From assembly GCA_963573385.1 (NCBI GenBank), contig CAUYLG010039163.1, positions 62,001 to 126,000 on the forward strand: a DNA stretch of 64,000 nucleotides, given 5' to 3'. Position 1 is the stretch's first letter, and each line of letters begins with the position of its first letter. The notes below the pieces were generated by a model. That model worked only from the letters and a program-made list of their open reading frames with translations. It was not told the origin of the DNA and ran no database searches. Below are positions 42,415-54,860 of the stretch, piece by piece. The DNA comes from Cacajao melanocephalus (Eukaryota; Chordata; Mammalia; Primates; Pitheciidae). The translations under genes and the position numbers were made by a program.

Positions 42415-43331
42415 CATGCTCCATAAAGCTAAATGATGGTTTTTGTCAATACTTCAATATTCCACACTGAGAAGAAAATGTAGTATGCCATCACAGCTTT
42501 TGAATCTGATGATCTTTAAATGTCATTGAGAATTGGAAATTATCCCTTAGAATGGTTGAAGTTGCATAGCTTAGGTAAAAGAAACTCACATGTAATACTA
42601 AAATATATTTTAATTATACAATTTAGCTATGAGGCTCTGACTTCTTCCCTCTGCCTTCGTTCTTTCTCTACCCAAAATTGAGACTCTGAACTTTACCATC
42701 TGGCTTAAGCAGACTGAGCCCCTTGCATGAATCTTACCTCAGTGCAAAGAAATGTAGGTGAAATTGCCCCACATTGTAGCATTAAATCTTTCCCTTCTAT
42801 ATTTTGCTAGTTCACTTTGACAGATGCCTCATTTCTGGTAACCTGTATTCTATCTCATTTCTAAGAATAAGTAATAAACTGTACAGCAGTATTAGTAATT
42901 AGTTCTCTGCCATGGTTTTCTGTTTTAATCACATCGTGAACTTTGTCTCCCTCTCCCTCTCAAATTTGACTGCTGGCAAAGTGCCTAATGAAGAGCAAAA
43001 GTGACTAACTTGAGATGTTTGAAAATATTTTTTCTCTGATTCAGCTAACAGATGATAAAAGTAAAATTTGAAGCAAACCTCTATATTTTTTTATTAATGC
43101 TGAGGTCTTCATAAGGAAAAGCAGATGAGGTTAGGTTAAAGTGAACCAGTTTTTCTTAGAAATATTCTAACCTTCAAATATTATGAAAGTATCTATAGAT
43201 AGAAAATATTCCTTGAATCTCATGTAACAAGATTATGTTTTGTTATGTTCTTTAAGTGTATGTTTAAGACTATAAAAATATATACTAGTAATATAACACT
43301 TTTAAAACCAGGTAGATGTAATTAAAATTTT

Positions 43332-43628
43332 GGCTGGGCGCGGTGACTCACATCTGTAATCTCAGCACTTTGGGAGGCGAAGGTAGGCAGATCACTTGAT
43401 TGCAGGAGTTTGAGACCAGCCTGGTCAAGACGGTGAAATTTTCTCTACTGAAAATACAAAAATTAGCCGAGTGTGGTGGCGGGTGCCTGTAATCTCAGCT
43501 ATTTGGGAGGCTGAGGCACGAGAAGTGCTTGAACTCAGGAGGTGGAGGTTGTAGTGAGCTGAGAGCACACCTTTGCACTCTAGCCTGGTTGACAGTACGA
43601 GACTCTATCTCAAAAAAAAAAAAAAAAA
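43332..43628 (+). mobile_element. Alu SINE, + strand
   Basis: GGCTGGGCGCGGTGACTCAC start and a pure A tail. Perfect 17-base target-site duplication AGATGTAATTAAAATTT at 43314-43330 and 43629-43645, with both monomers intact; a relatively well preserved insertion. Confidence 0.98.
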
Positions 43629-43829
43629 AGATGTAATTAAAATTTAAAAATCTTTAGATAACTCAGTACAATTAGAATAATATTTACAGGAAGTAATGAA
43701 TCTATTATAAATTCAAACAGTGAAGATGATATTTGTTGAAAAGTAAATTTTCATCTCATTTTGGACCTCCACTCTCTGGTTCTTTGTTCTTTATTAGAGG
43801 AAACCATAATTTCAGTATATAAAAATTTA

Positions 43830-44080
43830 CCATACTTTTTTGTAGTGGTTGCATAGTTTCCAAAGTGTGTAAAAAACACAATTTATTAAAACATTTTCCG
43901 AGTATTATACATTTAAATTCTTTCCAGTATATGCTGAAATGAGTATTTTTGTACATATGCCTTTGTCTGCATGCAGTGACATATCTGCAGAATATGTGCT
44001 TATAAAGATAAAAAATTACGTGCATTCTAAATTTTAGTATTGCATCCAATGGCCTTATAGGTTAAAGTGGTAGCTTGTTT
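43830..44080 (+). mobile_element. Old L1 3'-end-like fragment
   Basis: Carries decayed forms of strings I associate with old L1M-type elements ('ggttgcatagtttcc', 'tttccagtatatgctgaaatgagtatttttgtacatatgcctttg', 'gcagaatatgtgct'). Diverged; assignment by pattern only. Confidence 0.5.
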
Positions 44081-44394
44081 AAATTTGTGTATCTTTATTA
44101 TGAGTGAGTTTACAAATCTTATATGTTCCTCATATATGTTGATTGAATGAATATATGTAAAGTAGCTGAAGCAGCAACTGATTTATAGCAAGTATTCAAG
44201 ATTTTTCTCCGTTATTTTCAACAATAGTTTAAGAAGGTTATTTTAAACATAGTTTTGTGATCCTAAACCTAAGGTCTGTAAGCTTTGATTTTAACTAACA
44301 TGTATTGAGAATCTAATTAAATGCTTTAAGTTGTGTTTCAAAAAATATTACTTGGAAAATACTATTGCAATACATTTAATATGCATTTGTTTTA

Positions 44395-44560
44395 TTAGTA
44401 GTATTTTTAATTGACCCATAATAATTGTACATATTTATGGAGTACAGTGTGATATTTCAGTACATGTATACAATGTATAATGAACAAATCAAGGTAAGTT
44501 GCGTCTGTATTATCTCAAAAGTTTATCAGTGCTTTGTGTTGGAGACATTCAAAATAATAT
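44395..44560 (+). mobile_element. L1 3' UTR fragment
   Basis: 'aataattgtacatatttatggagtacagtgtgatatttcagtacatgtatacaatgtataatgaacaaatcaagg' is the familiar L1M/L1P 3' UTR segment. Confidence 0.8.
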
Positions 44561-44908
44561 GCATTTTGTTAAATTAATAAAGAATTAATAACTGGGAAAT
44601 AGTCAATGGAAGTAATTGAAAGAACATTTTTTGATGGGTGTTAAAGATAGAATCCTGATTTTACAATGTTTTAAATGAGTCAAACAAGACAGAAATTTCA
44701 GATGACCTCTGCAGTGGCCAAAGGTAAAGAGAGTAAGATGAGGCAAATATATTTAGTTTGTTTTATTCCAGTAGAAAAAAATAAGAGTTTTTGGGAGGGG
44801 GAGTTATGAGATATTGACGATAAAGAGGAAGAGAGAACTAGAAGGCATCCTTTTCCTGAATACAACCTAGAAGAATTTTTATTCATAGTATATTTTAGTA
44901 TCAATAGA

Positions 44909-44975
44909 CAGATTAGTTTTCTGTTGTTGCTGTTAGCAAATTACTACAAACTTATGGCTTAAAGTAACACAATTT
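44909..44975 (+). repeat. Interspersed repeat fragment ('gctgttagcaaattactacaaac...ggcttaaa')
   Basis: Matches the same common interspersed consensus as the fragment at 63436-63560 (gtaacaaa-taccacaaact-ggtggcttaaaa type). I do not remember its family name with certainty. Confidence 0.55.
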
Positions 44976-45006
44976 AGAGATTGTGTTGATGAAAATTCTT
45001 GTGTGA

Positions 45007-45010
<4 letters not shown>

Positions 45011-45052
<42 letters not shown>
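45011..45052 (+). repeat. (GT)n microsatellite
   Basis: About 21 uninterrupted GT dinucleotides. The frames at 44952-45137 and 44999-45196 read through it and are not genes. Confidence 0.97.
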
Positions 45053-45054
<2 letters not shown>

Positions 45055-45215
45055 TTTATTCGGGAAAAGCATACCTCCTCATCCAATCTCTTCCTTTTTA
45101 TTGTCAATATCTCATAACCAAAAAAACCTATACTCATGTTTTTTCCTGCTGAGAAAAAAAAGTATTTGCCTTGTCTTAACGCTCTTTACTTCTTGATACT
45201 GCAGAGATTGTCTGA

Positions 45216-45560
45216 AAGGAGCTGGAGGCCATTATCTTTGGCAAACTAACATAAGAACAGAAAACCAAATATCACATATTCTCACTTCTAAATGGGGGCT
45301 AAATGATGAGAACACATTGACTCCAACAGTGGGAACCACAGCAACTGAATTCAAACTGGGGTCTTTTGGAGCATGGAACGTGCGAGGAGGGAGAAAATTA
45401 AACAAACAAACAAACAAACAAAAAACAACTAATGGGTACTAGACTTAATACCTGGATGATAAAATAATCAGTACAACAAATCCCCGTGACACAAGTTTAC
45501 CTATGTAATAAACCTGCACTTCTACCTCTGAACTTAAAATAAAAGTTAAAATAAAAACCC
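45216..45560 (+). mobile_element. 5'-truncated L1, 3' end
   Basis: Contains the end of L1 ORF2 and the 3' UTR: 'gctggaggccattatctttggcaaactaacat', 'gaacagaaaaccaaata', 'ttctcac', 'gctaaatgatgagaacac', then 'cctatgtaataaacctgcac' and an A-rich end. A CAAA repeat lies at 45398-45420. It is unusual at 45316-45352, where the normal L1 text is replaced by a segment found also at 42378 (see findings). Confidence 0.88.
45316..45352 (+). repeat. Direct repeat D, copy 2, inside L1
   Basis: See copy 1 at 42378-42414. It interrupts the expected L1 3' UTR string after 'gagaacac'. Confidence 0.8.
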
Positions 45561-46280
45561 ACAATTTATGTATATATATTTAGATGTCTGAAGACCAGCA
45601 TCTAAAATAGGTCAGAAGGATGTACTCCTTGAAGCTGTAAGGGATTTTTCTTTGCCATTCAACCCTTGTTTTTAAAAAAGTTATTAGCAAATATTTTACA
45701 TACTCATTAATTAATAAAGATTATTACCTTTAGCAGTGAGTCACAAGTGAATCATTTACAAAAAGAGACTTCCTTGTACACTTCAAATAAACAGCTGTTT
45801 CAGAAATATGAGTTACTATCAACTATTTTATAAGTATCACACAGAGTGGTTGTTGTTGAAAGGGTCTATAGAATTGATTTTACCTATATGATTGATTGAT
45901 TTATTTTTACATGTAATTCTTTAATAAAGCCTGTTTTCAGTACTGAGTGAGTGCACACAAACACAGAGTATCTTGAAAGAGCTTGAAATTTACAGGGTTT
46001 TTTTAAATAACACGTTACAGTTATCTTTTTTATACTATTTAAAGTCAAAGGACACAAGCATTCTGACCAAATAGTAGAGAATACAGTTTTACATTCGCTA
46101 TTTGTAAATACTTCTAATTTTTCATACCCATAGAAATTAGGGGAATATAAGTGTTTTCAGAACATCTGAGAATTTTATTCTATGTACACAAAAAGTTTTT
46201 GATGTCAAATGTATAACATTTTAGCACTAGAAAGAATAGTATACAAATACATACTTCAAGTGTAAAGATAAGAGAGTTAA

Positions 46281-46608
<328 letters not shown>

Positions 46609-46970
46609 AGATTTCTCTTATGTTACAGGCAGAAATGGCTATTTTATATGCATTGTCTCTTTTAATTCTTGTACTAATACCTCAAATAACGATTATGCAG
46701 ACTTCCCAAGAGATATGAGAAAGTTAAATAACTTGCTTACAAAATAATGTTCTGTTAATCTAGAATTTAAAATTATATTTCTTATAACACAACTTTATTA
46801 ATTTTTAATTAATTAAATTAATATTTATAGGGATAATTGTAAACTAATAAAAACTATGAAGCAAACTAAATGACTTGGAACAAGGCTTTCTATAAATATT
46901 TACATTATAATAATTTGATAACCCTACCACCACAGACAACCAAATTTAAGTTTTGTTGTATTTCCTTTTA

Positions 46971-47204
46971 CAGATTGAGCATTCCTAAGTGAAAAATCTG
47001 AAATCCAAAATGCTCTAAAATCTGAAATGTTTGTTTGAGCACTAACATGCCAATAAAATGAAATGCTCATTGGAGTGTTTTGGATTTGGAATTTTGGATT
47101 AGGGAAGCTCAATCACCATTATACAAACATTCTTAAAGGAAAAAAAAAACAATATCTGAAATATCTCTGGTTTCAAGCACTTTGGGTAAGAAATCCTCAA
47201 CCTG
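46971..47204. mobile_element. Tigger-like miniature DNA transposon (MER2-type)
   Basis: Starts CAGATTGAGCATTCCT and ends CCTCAACCTG, inverted ends of the pogo/Tigger type, flanked by TA on both sides (46969-46970, 47205-47206), the target duplication of Tc1/mariner transposons. The inside is repetitive with 'aaatctgaaatccaaaatgctc' and 'ttttggatttgg' and codes for nothing. Family from memory. The frames 46924-47112 and 47063-47335 lie in it. Confidence 0.85.
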
Positions 47205-47244
47205 TATTATTATTTTCTGGGCACAGTCCATACGGTTTAGATTA

Positions 47245-47583
47245 CAGTTGTCTCTTAGTATCTGTGGGTATTTGTTTCAGGACTCCACAAATGCCAAAAT
47301 CCAGAAATGCTCAAGTCTCATATAAAATGGCATAGTTTTTGCATACAGCCTACATATATCCTCTCATATACTTTAAATAGTCTCTAGATTATTTGTAATA
47401 CCTGACACAATGTAAATGCTACAAAAATACTTCTTATGTTGTATTTTTTTAGGGAATAATGACAAGCAAAAAGTCTATACATGTTCCGTACAGGTGCAAC
47501 CATTGTTGCAGGCCTAACTACATTTTTCATCTGTGGTTGGTTGAAGCCATGAATGTGAACCCACAGATAGGCAGGGTCAACTG
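47245..47583. mobile_element. Second Tigger-like miniature DNA transposon
   Basis: Starts CAGTTGTCTCTTAGTATCTG and ends GGGTCAACTG, flanked by TA (47243-47244 and 47584-47585). Internal text ('ctttaaatagtctctagattatttgtaatacc', 'gggaataatgacaagcaaaaagtct') is that of a common non-autonomous Tigger-group element. It lies only 40 bases from the previous one. Confidence 0.85.
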
Positions 47584-47585
47584 TA

Positions 47586-50500
47586 CGTATTTTTAAAAGT
47601 CTTACTTTTTCTAAATTTTATAATGAAACACTTCTGTTATTGTTATATGCCTTATAGCCATTATGTTTAATAACTGTACTCAATTTAATTACATATTGTG
47701 ATATCCAATAAGATACCAGAAAGTAGGATGAAGGAAACTCTATACTATATGATATAAAATGATACATAAATTACATTATAAATTCAATGTCTCTGAAGCA
47801 ATACTGCCAATTTATTTTTTATTTTATGAGTGGGATGGAGATGGTAAAAAGCTGAGACTGGAAAAATTTTACTTCTTCTCTAAGAAACAATCCTGAAGAT
47901 TATACTCTGGCTTTAGATACATATTTTTTCATTACATATTTCCAAAAATAAAGGATACATATAAACTTTTACAATCCTCAGGTTTTATTATAATATTGAA
48001 AATATGAAAGTTTCATTTTTCAAGCAGCATGTTTTTCATATCAAAATATAATTGCAGAACTTTTTGCAATACTGACGTTGTATATGCCAATGCATTTAAA
48101 TTTTTGCTGATTAAAAATAAAATGCTGGGCTTTTTATTATTCATTGGCTTTTCATAAGAGTCAGATTTATTGGCTTCCTGTTAAAATGAATACTGTTAGA
48201 GAGGAAGATTTTATTGCAATGATTTTGTTTAAGCCATTTACCTTTCAGAAAGGCACAAATCAACATTGTTTGGGTCTAATGGTTATTGATTTGGAAATAA
48301 TTCTAACAAATATAGTTATTTAAGGTCAAACAAAGGTTTTGCCAACTTAGCTGTTGTGCAACATTATAGGTTGCCTAAGCCTCTTTTCATAGGATCCATT
48401 TTACTTTATTTGCCTTACAGATCATGTTTCTAGTAAAAGGGGTGAAATGGAAGTCTTTTCTATAATATACAGTATTGCCTCGTTAAATATGTTGATACCC
48501 ATAGTAGAAGGAATTGCCATTCTTTGCAAGTTAAAAATTCACACTTCTTTGAAACAAGTGAATTGGCACTTTCTTAGTTCTAGCATACTGTGAGCTTTCT
48601 CTGTTGTTGAAATAAATTGGCCACTGGAGATTGATTGGGAATATGAAAACACCGTTCATTTATTACTAGGAGGCATGCTATGCTTATGTTGAGACAAAAT
48701 CTATTTGTCAGCATCAGTCTACTGAGTTTTTAAGTACTTCGTATTGCCTTGAAATTGTTAATTCATTTTAGTGTGCAAGTATAGACCTCTTTTCAACTCA
48801 TCTTAGTCTTTTAAACCTAACTTTATGAATTATTTTACATCATGTAAATTGTTATATAATACTTCTAGTTCATAGGTTTCATATCCTTTTTCTGTTCTCC
48901 AAATTTTCATCTTCAAACTATCACCTATATTGTCTGTCATTATTTTAATCTTTGTTCTTTTCTTTTACATTCTGAAATACCATTTTCAATATTTTCCTTT
49001 ATGTTGCTACAGCTATTTGAAATGTCAGTTCTCTTTGTGTTTGCATTCAATCTGATTTTTATTTTATTGCTGCAGTTCTTGTTCCCTTGAAATTTTTTCT
49101 CTTTTTCATCTTCCCATAATTGCATCCTGTTTTCTTTCTCTGACTTATCTAACCTCCCAGGGTGTGCTGTTTCAAACAGGCCGTGTCATCATACTTAGTT
49201 CTTTGCATACTATTGACACAATACAGGCATTTCCTTCTGTTAGAGAGGAAAATGCTTTCTAAAGTTGACTTTCCAAAGGTAATATTCCAGAGACTTCTAG
49301 ATTTAGTCTTCCATGATCTATGGTATTTTTTAGAGCTTCTCTATAATTGTTTTCACATGATCTAATCTTTAAACTCTAAAAGACTCAGTGCTTATAAAAA
49401 TATATTTCTACTGCTCTTACTATTCACCATTTCTTTCTTGTATGTACAGCAGGAAGATAATCTACCAGTTAGAATTTCTAGAACACATTTCTATCAGACA
49501 TTTCTTACTGGGGCAAAGTTGGGATGCTATGCTAAGCCATTGTGAGTTCCTTGAAAATCTGAATTCAAGAAATGTATAAACTTTTAAAGTCCCTATGACA
49601 ATATCTTACTAACGATGTTCATTCTCCACTTTTCCTCACTGTATTGCCCTTTGTACCAGGACTCTATCTCCAATTTTAAAATGCTTCTCTGCCAACATCA
49701 GGTTGTTTTCTGAGACTTGATGTCTCTTAATGGATCTAGAAAGGCAACAGTACTTATGATATGAGTGATTAGAAAGCTGCAACCATTTGTATATTTTATG
49801 CTTATCTCAATATTTTGACTATGTAACAACACATTCTAGAAAATACTAAACTAATATATACCATAGAATTAGAATGAAGGTTAGAACTCAACATAGGAAG
49901 TTTTCTTTTGTAGAAGGAGGAAGGAGAAAAATGCTCTTCATCTATAAGAGGTTGGACTGTATTCAAAAATAACATACGTATATACCAACAAAAAATCCTA
50001 TGTCTGGAGCTCCCACCAACTAAGAAGTAAAAGGTAATGTAATACTCAAGAATGCAAAGTGAATAAAAGAACAGATTATGAGCAAATCTGAAACTAGATT
50101 AATGTACTTACTTCACATTGCTTAAAATTGGATTACAGTGATACAAAACTATAAAATCCCTATAAGAGAAAATAATGTAAAACAAAAACTGTCATAATGA
50201 TAAAAATAAAATCTTTACATCTAGCATCAGTGCCAGGAGATGTGTGTATGCCTATGATAGTTTAGGGAGTGGAGGAGTTGTGAGAAATGTATTAAGTCAA
50301 CAGTTTTATAAGTTCACTTGTGAATAGAAAAATATAAATAGTTCATTCTTTTGTAACTATTCTTTATAATGCTTTGATTATGCTGTATTCAATGTATAAA
50401 GTATAAGTCAAAATTTAAAGTAATTTGCACCATTTTCTTATCAAATTGCCAAATACGTAAAAGTAAAATAAAATTTGGCATTGTATGCTGCCAGTGCCAT

Positions 50501-50650
50501 AGTATTAAGGAAGGAAAATTCTACACTATCCTATCAACATATTTAAATATTTATGTTTATTTAATACTTTCTCACTGACTTTATGCTATGTAAATAAACA
50601 GAGAAAACTCAAGTCAAAATGGTGGACTGGGCTGCCTTAGACTTTCTTCC
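47586..50650. other. BRINP3: Intronic stretch, possible old LINE on minus strand
   Basis: No gene recognised. Positions 48880-49370 are pyrimidine-rich on the + strand; the minus-strand frame 48940-49125 is rich in K, N and E and could be a relic of an L1/HAL1-type ORF, but I cannot confirm it. Confidence 0.4.
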
Positions 50651-51740
50651 ACTCCTCAGTACTAAAATCTATGGTAATTTCTTTAAAAAAAAATCGAATC
50701 TGTAACACTGAAAAAGAAATTTTCAGCTTCCGTAAAGGAAGAGGTGATCCCCCATACAAGAATGTAGGAGTCATTTGGCCTTTATTAACTAAGTTTGGTG
50801 CTCTAATGTCTTCTCAGGGAGCAGAATACATGTCTCAGATGTCTCTCCACAGGGAACTAGAATACACCTAAACATAAAGAATTGCTCATCTCAAAAAGTA
50901 GCATGAAGGGTTTGGGATCTAGAAAAATCCCTTCCTTATTTTCTATTGAGAAGGATCAATGGAAGCTTGCTGCCTGCCTAGGCTACAAGTGGACAACATC
51001 TATCACTTCAAAAATCATATAAGAAAAATTAGTTTTTCAAAGATTTTTAAATATACAAAATGATTATTTGAAATATAGTAATAATATCTAGCATTTTAAG
51101 TTCTGTAAAAGTTACCAGTTTTTAAGTCATATGATATGTCAAAAGAAGATTGTAATATGGAAAAGCTGTTTTAATTCAGCCATAAATTATAAACATAAAA
51201 CAAATGCTTAAATCTAAAAATATTCAACATCGTCTAGTTTTTGAATGAGTCAAGACTTTAAACTCCCTTCTTTCCCCAGTCTCACTCTTCCAAAAGATAA
51301 TTTCAGCTCTCTTTTTCTGGAAACTGGCGTTTAGTGATAAACTGGTATGTGCTACTTACAGATGAAAAATAATCCCTTATAAATTCTAGAAATCCTGCAG
51401 CTACTCTGGTGGGCTGGTATGTTTCTAGTTACTTAGCACATCAGAGAACATTTGTGATGAATTTGAAGCGTATGTCCTAAATGTGTCATCTTTTATGTTG
51501 ACTTTCCTAGAGCAGGTGTCATTTTTCATCAAGAGTTACTTTTATGATTCCTGAAGGTTTAATAATTCAATAATACAGGACAGAATTTTCTGGTGTCTTT
51601 TTTGAGGTTCATAGAGAATCTGAGCAATATAATCTTCTCAGTTCTAGATTTTTTAATATATTCAAAATATGTCAACCATCTCTATGCTGAAAATGACTAA
51701 CTGACCAGATTCTAAGGCAAGCAAGAGTATGTATTCATTA
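50651..51740. other. BRINP3: Intronic stretch, unassigned
   Basis: Moderately GC-enriched DNA at 50600-51000 that includes 'aaaatggtggactgggctg', reminiscent of an old L1 5' end, without firm assignment. The frame at 50671-50871 shows no recognised family. Confidence 0.35.
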
Positions 51741-51747
51741 ATATCAT

Positions 51748-51960
51748 TGGTCACATTTAATGGATACAGGCACAGTTCTAAATGCTTCATATCATGCATT
51801 TTCTTATTTAACTCTAGAATTACACCACAATTTAAGTCCACTGTGATTTGCACTTTATAGATTAGAAGGCTGGGATATTAAAAAAAAGTTAAATAATTAT
51901 CTTCAGGTCAATTATTAAGAGGTAGAGCTGGCACATAAATTCAATCATCTGATGAAACAC
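51748..51960 (+). repeat. MIR-like SINE
   Basis: Motif order fits MIR: 'caggcacagttctaaatgcttcatatcatgcattttcttatttaactct', 'gcactttatagattagaaggctggg', 'gttaaataattatcttcaggtca', 'gaggtagagctgg'. Confidence 0.7.
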
Positions 51961-52199
51961 CAGGGTCACTGTGGGAAATGTGAACAGGAAAGGTATGCTT
52001 CTTAGAAATGGGTGCTAGATGGACAATTCATGAAGTAGCCAGCAAAAAGATAAGGAGTAAAATGGTTTCTAAAATAGCAAAGAAGAAGATAACAATGTAA
52101 GGAATGTCCACAAAAAGTATGAAAAAGTAGTAAAAGTAGTAACTGGAAGTCTGACAATTTAACATCATGTTAAACATTCCATAATCATGACCACTTCGA

Positions 52200-52340
52200 T
52201 TTTCTCAAAAGCTATAGCTAGTAAAATTTTTCAGATAAATGAGCTTGTGAAGTTAAAAAATTTGTCTAATGGCACTGAACTAGTGAGTGGTGGTGCCTGG
52301 TTTCAAATCTATGTACCGCATAACCACTCCTAAGTCTAAA
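52200..52340 (+). repeat. MIR-like SINE, 3' part
   Basis: 'gttaaaaaatttgtctaatggcactgaactagtgagtggtggtgcctggtttcaaatct' followed by 'gcataaccactcc' matches the MIR 3' half. Confidence 0.65.
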
Positions 52341-54520
52341 GAAAGTTCTCAGAGTACTGTAGCTATTCTTTAAATGGTACAATGATTGTTGATTGTTTGC
52401 AAACCTTACAATGAGTACTTTAGTAACTGTCACTCTTTTAAAACCTCAGAACTTTGGACACAGAGTCGATGCTAATAATTGTATTAATGATAACATTTTT
52501 TCTCTTGAAAATATTTTAATTCTAAATCTGGTTGAAGGTTCAATTTAATTACAATTGTGTTGAATTTTGGGCTAATATGGGACTTTCTACACATAAATAA
52601 CGTCTAATGTTTACTAAAGTTTTAGAAACAATTTGTAAAAATAATTATCTTTGGTTTTTTAGAAACATTTTCTTTTTTAATCTCAAATGATTCTGGCACA
52701 TGCCTTCTAGTGCAATTCTATATTTTTTACATTTAGCAAATTAGACACATCTGTTACGTGGTAAAATTATATTCTTATTTGATTATTAGAGAACTGAAGT
52801 TTATCTATTTCTGTAAGTAAATCATATGATGGGTAATATGCCAAAGCAGGTAATCCTCAAAAAGAGTTAAGCATATTACTTATCAACCTGCTGAAAGATT
52901 TTTCGTTTTTTCACATTTTACTTGGATTGAAATTGAAAATTAAGATAACATTGAGTAAATGAGCAAACTAAATGTTCATGTTGTTTCTTTCTATAATTAT
53001 GAAAATTGAAAATTATTTGTATTATTACAAATGTAAAAACTAAAACAAGAAGACAAACTAAGCATAGCTTCATAAAAATGTACATTTACCAAATTCATAC
53101 ACGCAAACTTTTGTTCCAAGTCTTCATGTTTTTAAATCATAGAGGCTGTGAAAACTTAAAATGTTAAGATAAATGCTGCCATAAATAATACTTTTCTGAA
53201 CACAATAATGTGTATATTCTGTGATTTAAATGAATAATAGTTTGTTTTTTCAGTGATATACTTGAAGACATGACAAAAATTGTGTGCATAAGTCTTAGAA
53301 TCTTCATACTGTTTACACATTTTATGTAAATGTTCTAAAAAGTATTACCTTGACAAACAAATAGATATGCATGTAAAACAATAACCCAATGAAACATTAA
53401 GAAAATTATTATTGAAGCAGATTTCTTTTTTATCATACTCATGTTTAAATCGTATTTTTATAATGCATTTAGTGAATTCTCATGATTCCTAACATTCCAG
53501 ACGTAATATTTTAATATATATTATATATGTTCTTAAAGTACCAAGTTTCACCTATCTAAATATTTACATTTTCTCTTTAAATTTCTAAGTAGCAAAAATA
53601 AAATATGCAAAAATATATAGACAACTATAAGTGTATGTATGTATGTGTGTGTATATATATGTATGTATAACTATATAAAGCCTCTTTCTTGGCCCTAATG
53701 CTAAAATTTCTTGATATGATTCCCAATTACAATCTCATGGCCCCGTCTCTGCTTTTTACAGAAATAATAATTTTAATACAATCTGCTTTCTCATTGTTTA
53801 ATGTTTAGTGCCTTCCTTGCTTTAATAGGAAAACATGTCCCAGGTGTGCAGGACCCATGCTGGTTTGTTCAGTTGTATAACCCCAGCAGTGACTGACACT
53901 TGGTAGAGGTTCAAAAATAATTTCAGAAACATTGACTGAGTGACCAACTCTAAGAAACTGAAAACGTTAAAAGTTATCAACATTAAAAACAAACTGTAAT
54001 ATTGGTTGAAAGACATAGAGTATGATTAAATAGAAATGCTGAGTGTTTAATGACCTTTAAAATGTCAATAATGTAATCTTATGCAATAATAACTATAACA
54101 TTGCCAATGAGGTTGAATTTCAACTGTATTTTCAAAATTATGTAAAAATTCTGAATTAGAATATATAGAATAACGTGTATTATTTTTGTTTCTTTGTACT
54201 TCTATACTTTCTGAAAGTATCTGCATCAATTATTACTCATATACAAAACGAGACAAAATATAAACAATAAGTTATATATTTTGATTTACAGTTTAGAATT
54301 AAATATCTTCTTTAAGATTCAGCTTTAATTCGGTGAACAATTTTATAACCTTTGTACATAAATAAATATGGCCTTCAAAATGTTTAAAATCCCACTGATT
54401 TTAAACTGTTTTTCTTGAATGTAATTATTTTATGCATTTCTTTAGATATTATTTTAGACATAATTATCATAAATTATTTTATAACATAACATTTGGATAT
54501 TTCTATTTTTAGTCAATCCT
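52341..54520. other. BRINP3: AT-rich intronic stretch without recognised genes
   Basis: No gene. A TATG/TGTG low-complexity tract lies at 53630-53670, and a faint L1-like string ('gataaatgctgccataaataatac') near 53170. Confidence 0.5.
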
Positions 54521-54524
54521 TGAT

Positions 54525-54860
54525 TTATGCTTGTACTTATTCAACTACTATTAACTGTGTTTTACAAGATGCTCAAGAAAATTCTGGTACCTGGTATTAC
54601 AACCGTGGCGGTTGGAAAATAAAGACAAAATGCCTTCCTTCGTGAAACCTACATTCTAATTTCAGTTGTATAGTAAATGGGTATAAATATATTGGGTTGA
54701 ATTGTGATAGATATTATGGGGAAGATACAGCAGAGCCGGTAGATAGGTTATGTATATATTTGTATTTTGGAGATAGGGTTTGCAATTTTCAGTGGTCTTC
54801 CAGAAAAGAGATCATTAGAAAGATTATGGAGAAATTGAAGTTTTATGTCGTATTTCTAAT
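54525..54860 (+). repeat. L2-like LINE relic
   Basis: Order of decayed strings ('gatgctcaagaaaattctggtacc', 'aaaataaagacaaaatgccttccttcgtgaaacctacattctaatt', 'gatagatattatggggaagatacagcag', 'ggtagataggtt', 'cagaaaagagatcatta') fits the L2/L3-type consensus. The frame at 54697-54888 falls in it. Confidence 0.55.

Noticed and set aside
44952..45196. Frames across the GT repeat (poly TH or VC)
   Set aside because: Produced by the dinucleotide repeat.
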